A stretch of DNA of 64,000 nucleotides. Origin: an uncultured Opitutia bacterium (lineage in GTDB: Bacteria; Verrucomicrobiota; Verrucomicrobiia; Opitutales; Opitutaceae). The stretch spans positions 1 to 64,000 of the forward strand of contig CAIQKV010000074.1 in the NCBI GenBank assembly GCA_903872505.1. Reading direction: 5' to 3'. Position numbers and translations under genes: made by a program. The notes under the pieces are model-generated. The model ran no database searches, had not been told where the DNA came from, and worked only from the letters and a program-made list of their open reading frames with translations. Below are positions 15,978 to 24,775 of this stretch, piece after piece (the first letter of the stretch is position 1; every line of letters begins with the position of its first letter).

Positions 15978-17507
15978 ATGTCCGACACACCCGCTCCCAC
16001 CGCCGTCTCGATGGACAACATTGTCGCGCTCGCCAAGCGCCGCGGCTTCATCTTCCAGTCGTCCGAAATCTACGGCGGGCTGAACGGCTTCTTCGACTAC
16101 GGCCCGCTCGGCGCCGAGCTGAAGAAGAACATCCGCGACTGCTGGTGGAACGACATGGTGCGCCGCCGCGACGACATCGTCGGCCTCGAGTCCTCCATCA
16201 TCATGCACCCGAAGGTCTGGGAGGCGTCCGGCCACGTCGCCGGCTTCACCGACCCGCTCGTGGACTGCAAGGTGAGCAAGCAGCGCTACCGCGCCGACCA
16301 GCTGTTTTTCGCCGCCGTCGTGGTCGAGGGCAAAACCGTCGGTTATGTCTCCGCCCTCGAAAGCGAGAAGACCGCTGCCGAGCTCCAGGCCGCCGCGGAG
16401 TCATTCAAGCGCAAGAAGGCGATTCAGGGCTCCCTGCTCCCCGTCGTCGTCAAGGACATGACCGAGGCCCAGCCCGACGAGATCGCGCTCATCCCCTCGC
16501 CCGCCACCGGCGAGCCCGGCAGCCTGACCGCGCCGCGCTCGTTCAACATGATGTTCCAGACGAACGTCGGCGCGATGACCGACGCCTCCTCGGTCGCCTA
16601 CCTGCGGCCCGAGACCGCCCAGGGCATGTTCGTCGATTTCAAGAACATCGTGGACACCGGCCGCGTGAAGCTGCCCTTCGGCGTCGCCCAGATCGGCAAG
16701 TCGTTCCGCAACGAGATCACGCCGCGCAACTTCATCTTCCGCTCGCGCGAGTTCGAGCAGATGGAGATGGAGTATTTCATCCACGAGGACGCCGACTGGG
16801 CGAAGTGCCATGAGGAGTGGATCGCGTGGTGCGAGGCCTGGCTCAAGACCATCGGCCTGCCCGCCAGCCACCTCTCGCGCTACACCCACCCGAAGGAGAA
16901 GCTCGCGTTCTACTCGCGCGGCACCGTCGACATCATGTTCGCGTACCCGTTCGGCGTGCAGGAGCTGTGGGGCATCGCCGCGCGCGGCAACTACGACCTC
17001 ACCCAGCACGCCAACGCCAGCGGCAAGCCGCAGGAGATCTTCGACGAGGCCACGAAGAAGAAATTCGTGCCGCACGTCATCGAGCCCGCCGTGGGCGTCG
17101 ACCGCATCCTGCTCGCCGTGCTCTGCGCCGGCTATGCGGAGGAGGAGATCAAGGACGAGAAGGGCGCCGTGGAGAAGCGCACCGTCCTCCGTTTCTCCCC
17201 GCGCATCGCGCCGGTGAAGGTCGCCATCCTCCCCCTGCTCAAGAACAAGCCCGAGCTCGTCGCCGTGGCCCAGAAGCTCCACGCCAAGTTGAAGCGGAAA
17301 TACGCCGTGTTCTACGACGAGGCCGGCGCCATCGGCCGCCGCTACCGCCGGCAGGACGAGATCGGCACGCCGTGGTGCGTGACCATCGACTTCGACACGA
17401 TCGAGAAGCCCGGCGAGACCTTCACCCTCCGCGAGCGCGATTCGATGAGCCAGCGCCGGATCACCGAAGCTGACCTGTTCGCCCTGCTCGACGAGCAGGT
17501 TTACTGA
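15978..17507 (+). CDS. glyS: Glycyl-tRNA synthetase (single-chain, alpha2 type)
   Basis: About 509 residues; attaches glycine to tRNA-Gly. Class II synthetase with the FDYGPLG motif near residue 35, catalytic-core motif 2 ([23 protein letters not shown]) and motif 3 ([10 protein letters not shown]), then the anticodon-binding domain beginning at [10 protein letters not shown]. This is the eukaryote/archaea-like and Firmicutes-like single-chain form, not GlyQ+GlyS. The ATG at 15978 begins [18 protein letters not shown]; upstream in-frame sequence is unrelated. A diverged copy of its last ~50 codons lies at 19157-19314. Confidence 0.96.
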   Translation: MSDTPAPTAVSMDNIVALAKRRGFIFQSSEIYGGLNGFFDYGPLGAELKKNIRDCWWNDMVRRRDDIVGLESSIIMHPKVWEASGHVAGFTDPLVDCKVSKQRYRADQLFFAAVVVEGKTVGYVSALESEKTAAELQAAAESFKRKKAIQGSLLPVVVKDMTEAQPDEIALIPSPATGEPGSLTAPRSFNMMFQTNVGAMTDASSVAYLRPETAQGMFVDFKNIVDTGRVKLPFGVAQIGKSFRNEITPRNFIFRSREFEQMEMEYFIHEDADWAKCHEEWIAWCEAWLKTIGLPASHLSRYTHPKEKLAFYSRGTVDIMFAYPFGVQELWGIAARGNYDLTQHANASGKPQEIFDEATKKKFVPHVIEPAVGVDRILLAVLCAGYAEEEIKDEKGAVEKRTVLRFSPRIAPVKVAILPLLKNKPELVAVAQKLHAKLKRKYAVFYDEAGAIGRRYRRQDEIGTPWCVTIDFDTIEKPGETFTLRERDSMSQRRITEADLFALLDEQVY

Positions 17508-17522
17508 GTCCCGCGGCGTCCC

Positions 17523-18524
17523 ATGGAATCAGCCGCGTTGTCCTTTGAACTCATCGAGGCGCCCGACACCCCGGTGATCGGGCCGGATCATCCCGGCCTT
17601 GCCGGCAACCGCTATGGCTTCGAGGGCGGCTGCGTCGTGAAAGAGGCCGGGGTCTACCACCTCTTCACCGCCGAGATGGCCGGCGACCCGTTCTGGGTGA
17701 AGATGCGCCTCGCCCATTGGACGAGTCCCGATGCGCGAACCTGGCGGCGGATCGGAACCCTCTACGAGACCGAGGGCCGGATCACGCCGGGCGACCAGCG
17801 GTTCTCCCTCTGGGCCCCGATGGCCGTGTTTAACGACGACGAGCAGCGCTGGAACCTGTTCTACATCGCGTACCGCCCCGGCCAGGGCGAGCGCGAGGGC
17901 CTCCACATGGAGGGCAAGATCTGGCGCGCCGTCTCCACCGCGCCCGGTCGCGCCGGCATCGGCGGACCCTACCGTGACGCGGGCATCATCCTGCAGCCGG
18001 ACGCCCACTCCCAGCCCTGGGAGGGCCAGCAGGGCACCGACTCGTTTTATCCCTGGCGCGTCGGGGCCAAGTGGTACGCATTCTACGGCAGCCACCAGCA
18101 CTGGCCGTTGGGAACCTGGCCGGTCGGCCTCGCCGAGGCCCCGGCGCTGGCGGGGCCGTGGACCCGTTGTGTCGGCCTTAATCCCTCGCCCATCGAGCCG
18201 GTTTTCATCGAGAATCCGCTGGTGACCCGCGTCGGCTCCCAATTTGTGGCGGTCTATGACAACTGCGCGCCGGGCGACACCTATATCCCGGAGGGACGCC
18301 ACGTGGGCTGCTCCGTCTCCCTCGACGGCATCCACTGGCCCAAGGGCCACGATCTGCCGGTGCAGCCCGCCAGCGGTCCGGCCCAGTGGTCCGACGACCT
18401 CCGCACCGCGCTGGGCCTGATCGCCGAGGACGACGGCACGTTCACGCTGCTCTACACGGGCCAGCTGCGCGGGAAAAAATTCTGGCCGGTCGGATTGGCG
18501 CGGCTGCGGCCCAGGCAGGCTTGA
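17523..18524 (+). CDS. Glycosidase-like five-bladed beta-propeller protein (GH43/GH32 clan type)
   Basis: 333 residues, no signal peptide. The repeated blade pattern is visible: GVYHLFTAEM, LAHWTSPDARTWRRIGTL, RWNLFYIAYRP, KWYAFYGSHQ, GCSVSLDGIHWPKG, FTLLYTGQL. Such WxxxG/D-G-xWxxxG signatures mark glycoside hydrolase clans F/J and related GH130-like proteins. The catalytic acids cannot be assigned with confidence. It follows glyS by 15 bp on the same strand and may be cotranscribed, but the two have no clear functional link. Substrate unknown. Confidence 0.7.
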   Translation: MESAALSFELIEAPDTPVIGPDHPGLAGNRYGFEGGCVVKEAGVYHLFTAEMAGDPFWVKMRLAHWTSPDARTWRRIGTLYETEGRITPGDQRFSLWAPMAVFNDDEQRWNLFYIAYRPGQGEREGLHMEGKIWRAVSTAPGRAGIGGPYRDAGIILQPDAHSQPWEGQQGTDSFYPWRVGAKWYAFYGSHQHWPLGTWPVGLAEAPALAGPWTRCVGLNPSPIEPVFIENPLVTRVGSQFVAVYDNCAPGDTYIPEGRHVGCSVSLDGIHWPKGHDLPVQPASGPAQWSDDLRTALGLIAEDDGTFTLLYTGQLRGKKFWPVGLARLRPRQA

Positions 18525-18545
18525 GCCGGCCGGCGTTTTACCCTG

Positions 18546-18562
18546 ACCGGGGCCCCGGTTTT
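18546..18562. terminator. Weak candidate terminator between convergent genes
   Basis: The palindrome ACCGGGGCCCCGGT (18546-18559), followed by four T residues in all, lies between the convergent glycosidase-like and DUF2721 genes. A second GCCGGCCGGC palindrome with TTTT precedes it. Short stem and short T run, so support is weak. Confidence 0.3.
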
Positions 18563-18578
18563 CTGCGCCCCCGCGGCA

Positions 18579-19046
18579 CTACTTCACCGCGGGCTTGCCG
18601 ATCAGCTTCCAGTCGAGCTGCGCGGCCTGGAGCGAGAGATTCACGTCCCCGATAAAAGTGATCATCGACCCGATGAGGCCGAGCATCGCCACGCAGAAGA
18701 TCGCCACCAGCACCGCGACCATTTCCACCTGCCAGAGCGCCGCGACGAATAGCCCGAGGATCAGCACGCCCGCGCAAAGCACGGTGATCGCAGCCATCGT
18801 GATCGACAGCCGCAGGATCCGGGCGCGCCGGTGCAGGATCTCGATCTGGTCGTTCATGTTGGCCACGGCCGCGGGTGACTGACCGCCCTCGGAGATTTCC
18901 CGGATGATCGCCCGCGAGCGGTCGAGCATGCGGCCGAAGCGGTTGGTCAGCGTGAGCAGGAGGAGGCCGACGCCGGAAATCAGGATGACCGGGCCGACCG
19001 CGAGTTGCAGGATCGGCACGAGTTGGGTGAGGGAGAGGTCTTTCAT
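18579..19046 (-). CDS. DUF2721 family membrane protein
   Basis: 155 residues with three hydrophobic segments: ~10-32 (GPVILISGVGLLLLTLTNRF), ~70-95 and ~100-125. The charged stretch after helix 1 (NRFGRMLDRSRAI) is the DUF2721 signature. Function unknown. The ATG at 19046 (MKDLSLTQLVPIL) aligns with the start of the paralogue at 24287-24727, so it is preferred over an in-frame ATG at 19079. Confidence 0.85.
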   Translation of the reverse strand: MKDLSLTQLVPILQLAVGPVILISGVGLLLLTLTNRFGRMLDRSRAIIREISEGGQSPAAVANMNDQIEILHRRARILRLSITMAAITVLCAGVLILGLFVAALWQVEMVAVLVAIFCVAMLGLIGSMITFIGDVNLSLQAAQLDWKLIGKPAVK

Positions 19047-19156
19047 GGCAATGGTAGTGTGGTGCGTCGGTCCCGCCACCGGCCTGCCCCGTCGCGACCA
19101 GTTTCAAGCTAACACGTCCTGCCACCCCCTGCACAGGGATAAATCGCCCTTCGAAC

Positions 19157-19314
19157 CGCCGCAGGACGAGATCGGCACGCCCTGGTGCGTGACCATCGAC
19201 TTCGAGGCGATCGAGAAGGACGGCACGTTCACGCCCCGCGAGCGCGCCTTGATGGCTCAGAAATGAATCCCGGAGGTCGAGCTTTTTGCTCTGTTCGACG
19301 AGCAGGTTTATTGA
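19157..19314 (+). pseudogene. Remnant of the 3' end of a glycyl-tRNA synthetase gene
   Basis: The sequence translates as [21 protein letters not shown], then TFTPRERALMAQK, an in-frame TGA (19264-19266), and IPEVELFALFDEQVY before a final TGA. It parallels the last ~50 codons of glyS (17353-17507: [21 protein letters not shown] and [11 protein letters not shown]). The frame is intact apart from one net codon deletion and the TGA, which replaces an Arg codon. The copy has several substitutions, so it is an old or foreign copy, not an assembly duplicate. No upstream part of glyS is present. Confidence 0.85.
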
Positions 19315-19346
19315 TCCTCGTGAGCCGGCCGAAGCGCGGTCCGGTC

Positions 19347-20609
19347 CTAGGGCTTTTCCAGCTGCTGCAGAAGCGCCACACGCTGGTCTTCGGTTTTCCA
19401 AAACGCTTCGTTCAGTTTGGTGAAGGCCGGCAAGCTCACCCGAAATAGCAGCTGGCCCACCGGATCCTTAATCCGCCAGTCGCTGGCCTCTTCCACAAAG
19501 GCACTTATCCGCTTCTGGTTGGCTATCATCTCCCGCTCGCTCGCGTTGCGAGCAAACTCATGCAAAAACTCCGCGTACTCCCTTTCGCTACGGTTGGGAT
19601 TAAAAAAGAGCCGCCAAAGGAAGTGGTTGGAGGGAATCATGGCCTTCTCTTCCGGCACCAGGGTTCTGACCATTGCTCCATAGTCGCCTTTCAACACGTC
19701 CATGCCCGTTCGGGCAAAGGCCTCTTCCCCGAGGTAGGCGTGGTCAAAGACCAGCGACAGCGGAGGTGCCTCCTTTAATACCCCCGCAATGGAGGCCCGG
19801 CTGGCCGGCGACAGCTTGCCCGACGCCACCAGCAATTCCAATTGGTTGTAAGTCCGGCGTTGGATCGCTACCGCAACCGCGGCGGTGACGAGCAACGCGC
19901 CTCCGCGCTCGAAATGATAACTTGCCCGCAAGACTGGCACGAGTAACGCCGCCGCTTCGTCGTCTCGCTGATCCAGCATCAACACCTGCGCATATCCCGC
20001 GCGCGCGTCCGTAATGTAACGGACGGGCGCATAGGCCAGAATGCCCGCCCCTGATGCTTCCACGGGCGGCGGATAAATTCCCTCTGGCTCGGCCCGGGCC
20101 ATCGCCTCGATCCAATCCCGGCCTAGCGTGTCATTCGCCACAGCCTGCGTGAAAACCTGCCGGTGCTGCGCGGCAAACTCGGCCCATTTTGCGTGATCCG
20201 CAGGAAAGTGTGGCAACTCAGGCTTCCCCTTAAATTCGTTGATCCGGCTGTGCGGGTCCTTCTTGAGGTACCAGCGATAGGCGCCATAGCTCGCCGAATC
20301 CGGCGGCGTAATCATTCCCAAGTTCGGCGGAGGCGGCCGAACGGGATCGTCCCGAACGAGGTAAAATATCACGCCGCCGCTCAGCACCAATGCGGGCAGC
20401 AGCAGAGCATAAGGGGCTTTCTTCCAAATACCCCAGGCGCCGAGCAGGATGAGGATCACGGGCAATGCGAAGGTGATCCATTTTACCAGTAGATCGAACG
20501 ACGAAGACCGCAGCCCGACGCTGCCCACGGCAAAAAACATTACTGCTCCGAATAGAATCAACGTCACCAGCAGCGTCACCGTGTGCACGCATCGCGGGAG
20601 CAATCTCAT
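19347..20609 (-). CDS. Hypothetical membrane-anchored protein
   Basis: 420 residues; family not recognised. Three hydrophobic segments near the N-terminus (~10-33, ~40-60, ~64-82) are followed by a long soluble region from ~residue 90 that starts with a proline-rich stretch (DDPVRPPPPNLGMITPP). The soluble part is mainly helical with no motif I can name. The ATG at 20609 (MRLLPRCVHTVTLL) gives the first membrane helix; longer in-frame sequence upstream overlaps the divergent gene and is not protein-like. Its base composition is somewhat less GC-rich than neighbours, and it sits directly after the glyS fossil, so the segment may have been rearranged or acquired. Confidence 0.7.
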   Translation of the reverse strand: MRLLPRCVHTVTLLVTLILFGAVMFFAVGSVGLRSSSFDLLVKWITFALPVILILLGAWGIWKKAPYALLLPALVLSGGVIFYLVRDDPVRPPPPNLGMITPPDSASYGAYRWYLKKDPHSRINEFKGKPELPHFPADHAKWAEFAAQHRQVFTQAVANDTLGRDWIEAMARAEPEGIYPPPVEASGAGILAYAPVRYITDARAGYAQVLMLDQRDDEAAALLVPVLRASYHFERGGALLVTAAVAVAIQRRTYNQLELLVASGKLSPASRASIAGVLKEAPPLSLVFDHAYLGEEAFARTGMDVLKGDYGAMVRTLVPEEKAMIPSNHFLWRLFFNPNRSEREYAEFLHEFARNASEREMIANQKRISAFVEEASDWRIKDPVGQLLFRVSLPAFTKLNEAFWKTEDQRVALLQQLEKP

Positions 20610-20732
20610 CGGCTTCAATGCTCTCTTGCCGGGTCGGGAGTGGCGAGACGGAAACATTTGTCCGCGCCCAACCCCGCCGGTCGTTTCAAGCGGTGGCTTG
20701 CGGCCCGCTCTCACGCGCGTTTCAGTCGGTTG

Positions 20733-21317
20733 ATGGATACCCCCACCCGCGCCCGGGAATTGATCGATGCCGCGCACGCGGCCGATCCGGCGCGGGCCGC
20801 CGACGGCCGGCCGGCGGAGCTGGTTTATGCGGAGCGCGTCGAGGCCTGGGTCGGGCGGCTTGTGCCGGACGCCGCGCCGCTGCTGCGGCTCGCCGCGCGC
20901 TGCCAGCACCTCGAGCGCTGGTCCGTGCCGCGCGCGAGTTTTCCCGCGGGCAAGGCGGGCTATCTCGCCTGGCGCAAATCACTTTATGTGAAGCAAGCCG
21001 CCCGGGCGAAGGAGCTGCTGCTCGCCGCCGGCGTGTCCGCCGCCGAGGCGGATGAGGCCGCCACGTGGGTGTCGAAGACCAGCCTGAAGACGAATCCCGG
21101 CACGCAGGCGCTCGAGGATGCCGCGGTGCTGGTCTTTTTGGAAAACGAGATTGGCGCCTTCGCCGCGTCGCACGCGGAGTATCCGCGCGAAAAATTCGTC
21201 GAGATCCTCCGGAGGACCTGGCGCAAACTCAGCCCGCGCGCGCAGGAGCTGGCCGGCTCCCTCGCGCTGCCGCCGGAAATTGCCGCCTTGGTCCGCGACG
21301 CCGTGGCGGAAAATTGA
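20733..21317 (+). CDS. DUF4202 family protein
   Basis: 194 residues, soluble and helical. Motifs ELVYAERVEAWV, LAARCQHLERW, PAGKAGYLAWRK and DAAVLVFLENEIGAF fit the DUF4202 family, which has HD-like His/Asp/Glu spacing (CQHLERW...EDAAVLVFLE) but no assigned activity. The ATG at 20733 gives MDTPTRARELIDAAHAADP, a typical start. Divergent from the membrane protein upstream. Confidence 0.8.
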   Translation: MDTPTRARELIDAAHAADPARAADGRPAELVYAERVEAWVGRLVPDAAPLLRLAARCQHLERWSVPRASFPAGKAGYLAWRKSLYVKQAARAKELLLAAGVSAAEADEAATWVSKTSLKTNPGTQALEDAAVLVFLENEIGAFAASHAEYPREKFVEILRRTWRKLSPRAQELAGSLALPPEIAALVRDAVAEN

Positions 21318-21509
21318 CCGGCTGGCCGGCGACCCCGGCCATGCGCACATCTTGCGGCGGCAGGCTGTTCATCCTAATATCCCCTTTTTGCCCTGCATCG
21401 GGCTTCCTTTGTCCGGCCGGCGAAATAAGGTGACTGGGCGTATTGGTCCTTGAAGCGCCCGCAGGCCCTGCCGGTTGGTGCCACCTCGGCTGGTTGCATT
21501 TTCAATTTT

Positions 21510-22931
21510 ATGGCACATCCGGTCATCATTCAGGGCGGCATGGGCGCCGCGGTCTCCAACTGGGAATTGGCGCGCGCTGTTTCGAAACTGGGCGCGCTGG
21601 GCGTCGTGTCCGGCACCGCGCTGGCGAGCGTGATCGCGCGACGCCTGCAGAACGGCGATCCGACGGGCGAGATGCGCCGCGCGCTGGCGAATTTTCCCCT
21701 CCCCGCGGTGGCGGAGCGCGTGCTCGCCGCCTACTATTTTCCCGGCGGCAAGGCGGCGGCGGTGCCGTTTGCCCCGAATCCCCTGCCGGTGCTGCAGCCC
21801 GGACCCGCCCTGACCGAGCTGACGGTCGTGGCCAATTTCGCCGAGGTGTTTCTCGCAAAATCCGGGCACCCTGGCGTGGTGGGCATCAACCTGCTGGAAA
21901 AGATCCAGCTCCCGACGCTGGCTTCGCTGTACGGCGCGATGCTGGCCGGAGTGGACTACGTGCTGATGGGCGCTGGCATCCCGCGCGCCATTCCCGGCCT
22001 GCTCGACCTGCTGGCGGCGGGCGAACCCGCGACGCAGAAGATCGATGTCGAGGGCGCGCTGCCCGGCGAGGACTTCACCATCCGGTTTGACCCGGCGGCA
22101 TTCTGGGGCGGACCGCCGCCGCGGCTGCTGCGCCCGCAGTTTCTCGCGATCGTGGCCTCCGCCACGCTGGCCATGACCCTCGCCCGCAAGTCCAGCGGCC
22201 GGGTTGACGGCTTTATCGTCGAGGGCGACCTGGCGGGCGGCCATAACGCGCCACCCCGCGGCCCCCTGCAGCTGGATGCGAACGGCGAACCGATCTACGG
22301 CCTGCGCGACGCGCCTGACCTCGCCAAGATCCGCGAACTCGGCCTGCCCTTCTGGTTGGCGGGCAGCCAGGCCCGGCCGGACAAGCTGGCAGCGGCACTG
22401 GGTCTGGGCGCCACTGGCATTCAGGTCGGCACGGCGTTCGCCTTTTGCGACGAGTCGGGCGTCGAACCCGGCCTCAAGCGGCGGATGATACAGGCCAGCC
22501 GCGCCGGCAACGCCCGCGTGTTCACCGACCCGTCCGCCTCGCCCACGGGCTTTCCCTTCAAGGTCGCGGAGTTGTCCGGCACCCTGTCCCACGCCGAGGT
22601 CTATGCGGCGCGGGAGCGTATCTGCGATCTCGGCTACCTGCGGCAGGTGTATCGTAAACCCGAGGGCGGCGTCGGCTACCGGTGCCCCGGGGAGTCGGTT
22701 GAGTCCTACGTGCGCAAGGGCGGAGACGGCGCCGACACCGTGGGTCGGAAATGCCTGTGCAACGGGCTGATGGCGACCGTGGGGCTGGGACAGGTGCGCG
22801 CCAACGGAACCGAGCCGGCGATCATCACCGCGGGCAACGAGGTCGCGGACCTCGCGCGGCTGGTGGACGACGGCGAGGAGCACTACCGGGCGGAGGACGT
22901 CATCCGTTACCTGCGCGGCGCAACCGCGTGA
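21510..22931 (+). CDS. Nitronate monooxygenase / 2-nitropropane dioxygenase-family FMN protein
   Basis: 473 residues, longer than the usual ~320-360. TIM-barrel flavoprotein: N-terminal IIQGGMGAAVSNWELA is the canonical (P)I.QGGMG start; GVVGINLLEKIQ, YVLMGAGIPRAIPG, and the FMN-phosphate motif LGLGATGIQVGTAFAF are present. The conserved GGH appears in DLAGGHNAP. The C-terminal ~120 residues contain CxxC-like cysteines (YRCPGES, RKCLCNGLM) and resemble the longer PfaD/enoyl-reductase-like branch. Real substrate unknown; the nitronate name is a family label. The ATG at 21510 is placed one codon before the barrel. Confidence 0.78.
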   Translation: MAHPVIIQGGMGAAVSNWELARAVSKLGALGVVSGTALASVIARRLQNGDPTGEMRRALANFPLPAVAERVLAAYYFPGGKAAAVPFAPNPLPVLQPGPALTELTVVANFAEVFLAKSGHPGVVGINLLEKIQLPTLASLYGAMLAGVDYVLMGAGIPRAIPGLLDLLAAGEPATQKIDVEGALPGEDFTIRFDPAAFWGGPPPRLLRPQFLAIVASATLAMTLARKSSGRVDGFIVEGDLAGGHNAPPRGPLQLDANGEPIYGLRDAPDLAKIRELGLPFWLAGSQARPDKLAAALGLGATGIQVGTAFAFCDESGVEPGLKRRMIQASRAGNARVFTDPSASPTGFPFKVAELSGTLSHAEVYAARERICDLGYLRQVYRKPEGGVGYRCPGESVESYVRKGGDGADTVGRKCLCNGLMATVGLGQVRANGTEPAIITAGNEVADLARLVDDGEEHYRAEDVIRYLRGATA

Positions 22932-22944
22932 GGGCGGACGCCGC

Positions 22945-23631
22945 CTAGCTGGTGACCACCGCCAGCGTGAAACCGTCATAGCCCTTGCTGCCGACGGTCT
23001 GGAGGGTGGTGGCACTCACCCGCGCTTCGGTCGCGAGCATCGCGTTGAGCCGGCGCACGCCCAGGATGCTGGGGTCGGTGCTGGCGGCATCAGCCACCGC
23101 GCCCTTGCGGATAACGTTGTCGACGATGATGACGGTACCGCGACGCGACAGCTTCAGCGCCCAGGTGAAATACTCGGGTATACTGGCCTTGTCGGCGTCG
23201 ATGAAGATCAGGTCGAACGGCCCGCGCCCTTCCCTCGCCAGTTGCGGCAGCGTCTCGAGCGCCGCGCCCACGCGCAGTTCGATCATCTTGGCGAGACCCG
23301 CCCGTTCAAAATTGGCGCGCGCGACCGCCGCGTGCCGGGGGTCCAGTTCCAGGGTGACCACCTTGCCGCCCGCCGGCAGCATCCCGCGGGCGAGCCAGAT
23401 CGTGCTGTAGCCGCCGAGCGTGCCGATCTCGAGAATGGTGCGCGCCGCGTGAATGCGCGTGAGCAGGTGCAGGAATTTACCCTGCGCCGGTGACACGTTG
23501 ATCGCCGGGAGTCCGGCGTCCGTGCTGGCCCGCAGCGCCACCTCCAGCACGGGATCCTCCCCGATCAGCGCCCCGCCGATGTAGCGATCAACCTCAGCCC
23601 AAAGTTCTGGATCCATGATTTCAGAATCCAC
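22945..23631 (-). CDS. SAM-dependent O-methyltransferase (class I, COMT-like)
   Basis: 228 residues. SAM-binding motif ILEIGTLGGYSTIWLA near residue 66, acidic loop VVTLELDP, and the metal site region FDLIFIDADK with VDNV downstream, all typical of the YrrM/caffeoyl-CoA O-methyltransferase family (Mg-dependent catechol-type methylation). Start could be the ATG at 23631 or at 23616 (MDPELW). Convergent with the nitronate monooxygenase-like gene, 13 bp between stops. Substrate unknown. Confidence 0.88.
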   Translation of the reverse strand: MDSEIMDPELWAEVDRYIGGALIGEDPVLEVALRASTDAGLPAINVSPAQGKFLHLLTRIHAARTILEIGTLGGYSTIWLARGMLPAGGKVVTLELDPRHAAVARANFERAGLAKMIELRVGAALETLPQLAREGRGPFDLIFIDADKASIPEYFTWALKLSRRGTVIIVDNVIRKGAVADAASTDPSILGVRRLNAMLATEARVSATTLQTVGSKGYDGFTLAVVTS

Positions 23632-23707
23632 GTCCGCGGTTGGCGGTCAATCGCCGGGCCAACTCGCTCGACTTAAAGCGCGATTGCGGTTCGAATAATC
23701 GGACGTA

Positions 23708-24076
23708 ATGGCGACCTCCGAAGCGAAGAAAATCTTTGTGCCTGGCGTGATTTTTGGACTCTGCATTCTGGCCCTGTGTATGATTCCAAGCCCGCTTCAG
23801 CTGTTCGTTCTTCCCTATCATCTCCTTGCGGCAAGAACGCCGGGCGCAAGTCATACGGCGGCTTATTGGCACAACATCTTCTCCGCGGATGTGGCTGCGA
23901 AATTGGACATCGCACACTGGACAATTGTCACCGCGATCTTCGCGTGGTTCGCTCGCAACGTCAGGTGGCGATTCATTATTCCTTTGGCTGTTGCGACGAT
24001 TGCGGCTGTTTTTTTCGCGATGCTTCTGATCCTCCGCCTGTTCGGGATGGGGTTCTACTGGGACATTTGGCACTAA
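23708..24076 (+). CDS. Hypothetical three-helix membrane protein
   Basis: 122 residues, not recognised. Hydrophobic segments at ~10-32, ~70-84 and ~88-112. Codon use is visibly less GC-biased than in neighbours (many A/T third positions), suggesting recent transfer or relaxed selection. A start at 23708 (MATSEAKK) is reasonable. The 210 bp after it, up to the DUF2721 gene, shows no gene. Confidence 0.55.
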   Translation: MATSEAKKIFVPGVIFGLCILALCMIPSPLQLFVLPYHLLAARTPGASHTAAYWHNIFSADVAAKLDIAHWTIVTAIFAWFARNVRWRFIIPLAVATIAAVFFAMLLILRLFGMGFYWDIWH

Positions 24077-24286
24077 AGTGTCCCAATGAATGCTGGGCAT
24101 AGGATCAGCGCGTTAGCGATGTAATGGTCCACGACCATCGACGGCGTGGAGGGCTACAAGAAACTTGACGCCTCACCACAACTGCGGCCTTGGCGAAACC
24201 AAGAGAAGCTGAAGAGGGACGGTTAGCTGTTCTCGAACTAACCTTCATCCTGCTGGGTGCAGCCGGCCGGCATCTGCGCTGGAGGG

Positions 24287-24727
24287 CTACAGCTTCACCT
24301 CGAGCCGCACGGCCAGGAGTGCGAGGTTCATGTCGCGGATGAACGCGAGCATGGACCCGATGAGACAGAGCTGGGCCACGCAGAACACCGCGGCGATAAA
24401 GACCCCCAGCTCCAGCTTCAGCCACGCCGAGAGGAACAGGAGCAGCATGAGCACGGCGGCCAGCAGCACGGTGACCGCCCCGAGCGTGATCGCCAGCCGC
24501 AGGATGCCCGCGCGGCGCATCAGGATGCCGATCTGCGTGCGGAGCGCCTCCGCATTGTCGGCGGCCGGGTGCGTGCCCAGTTCGTGATTGAGGAGGCGCG
24601 CCCGGTCGAGCAGCCGGCCGAAGCGGTTCGTCAGGGTCAACAGCAACAGGCCGACGCCGGAAATCAGGATCACGGGCCCGATGGACGACTGGAGCATCGG
24701 CAGGAGTTCGGAAACGGCGGTTCTCAT
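24287..24727 (-). CDS. DUF2721 family membrane protein, paralogue of 18579-19046
   Basis: 146 residues, three membrane segments. Residues ~17-37 are nearly identical to the first helix of the paralogue (GPVILISGVGLLLLTLTNRF), and the following GR-LDRAR and MRRAGILRLAITLGAVTV stretches also align. Function unknown. Located 60 bp after the start of the region downstream of pyruvate carboxylase on the opposite side; it is transcribed in the same direction as pyc but lies beyond its 3' end. Confidence 0.85.
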   Translation of the reverse strand: MRTAVSELLPMLQSSIGPVILISGVGLLLLTLTNRFGRLLDRARLLNHELGTHPAADNAEALRTQIGILMRRAGILRLAITLGAVTVLLAAVLMLLLFLSAWLKLELGVFIAAVFCVAQLCLIGSMLAFIRDMNLALLAVRLEVKL

Positions 24728-24775
24728 GTTCGGTTGGTGGCCACTTGGGGCGCTGGCATCGCACCTGCCGCCCGC

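Noticed and set aside
19157-19314. Assembly duplicate of the glyS end
   Set aside because: The copy carries several substitutions and a net codon deletion compared with glyS, which an assembly error would not create.
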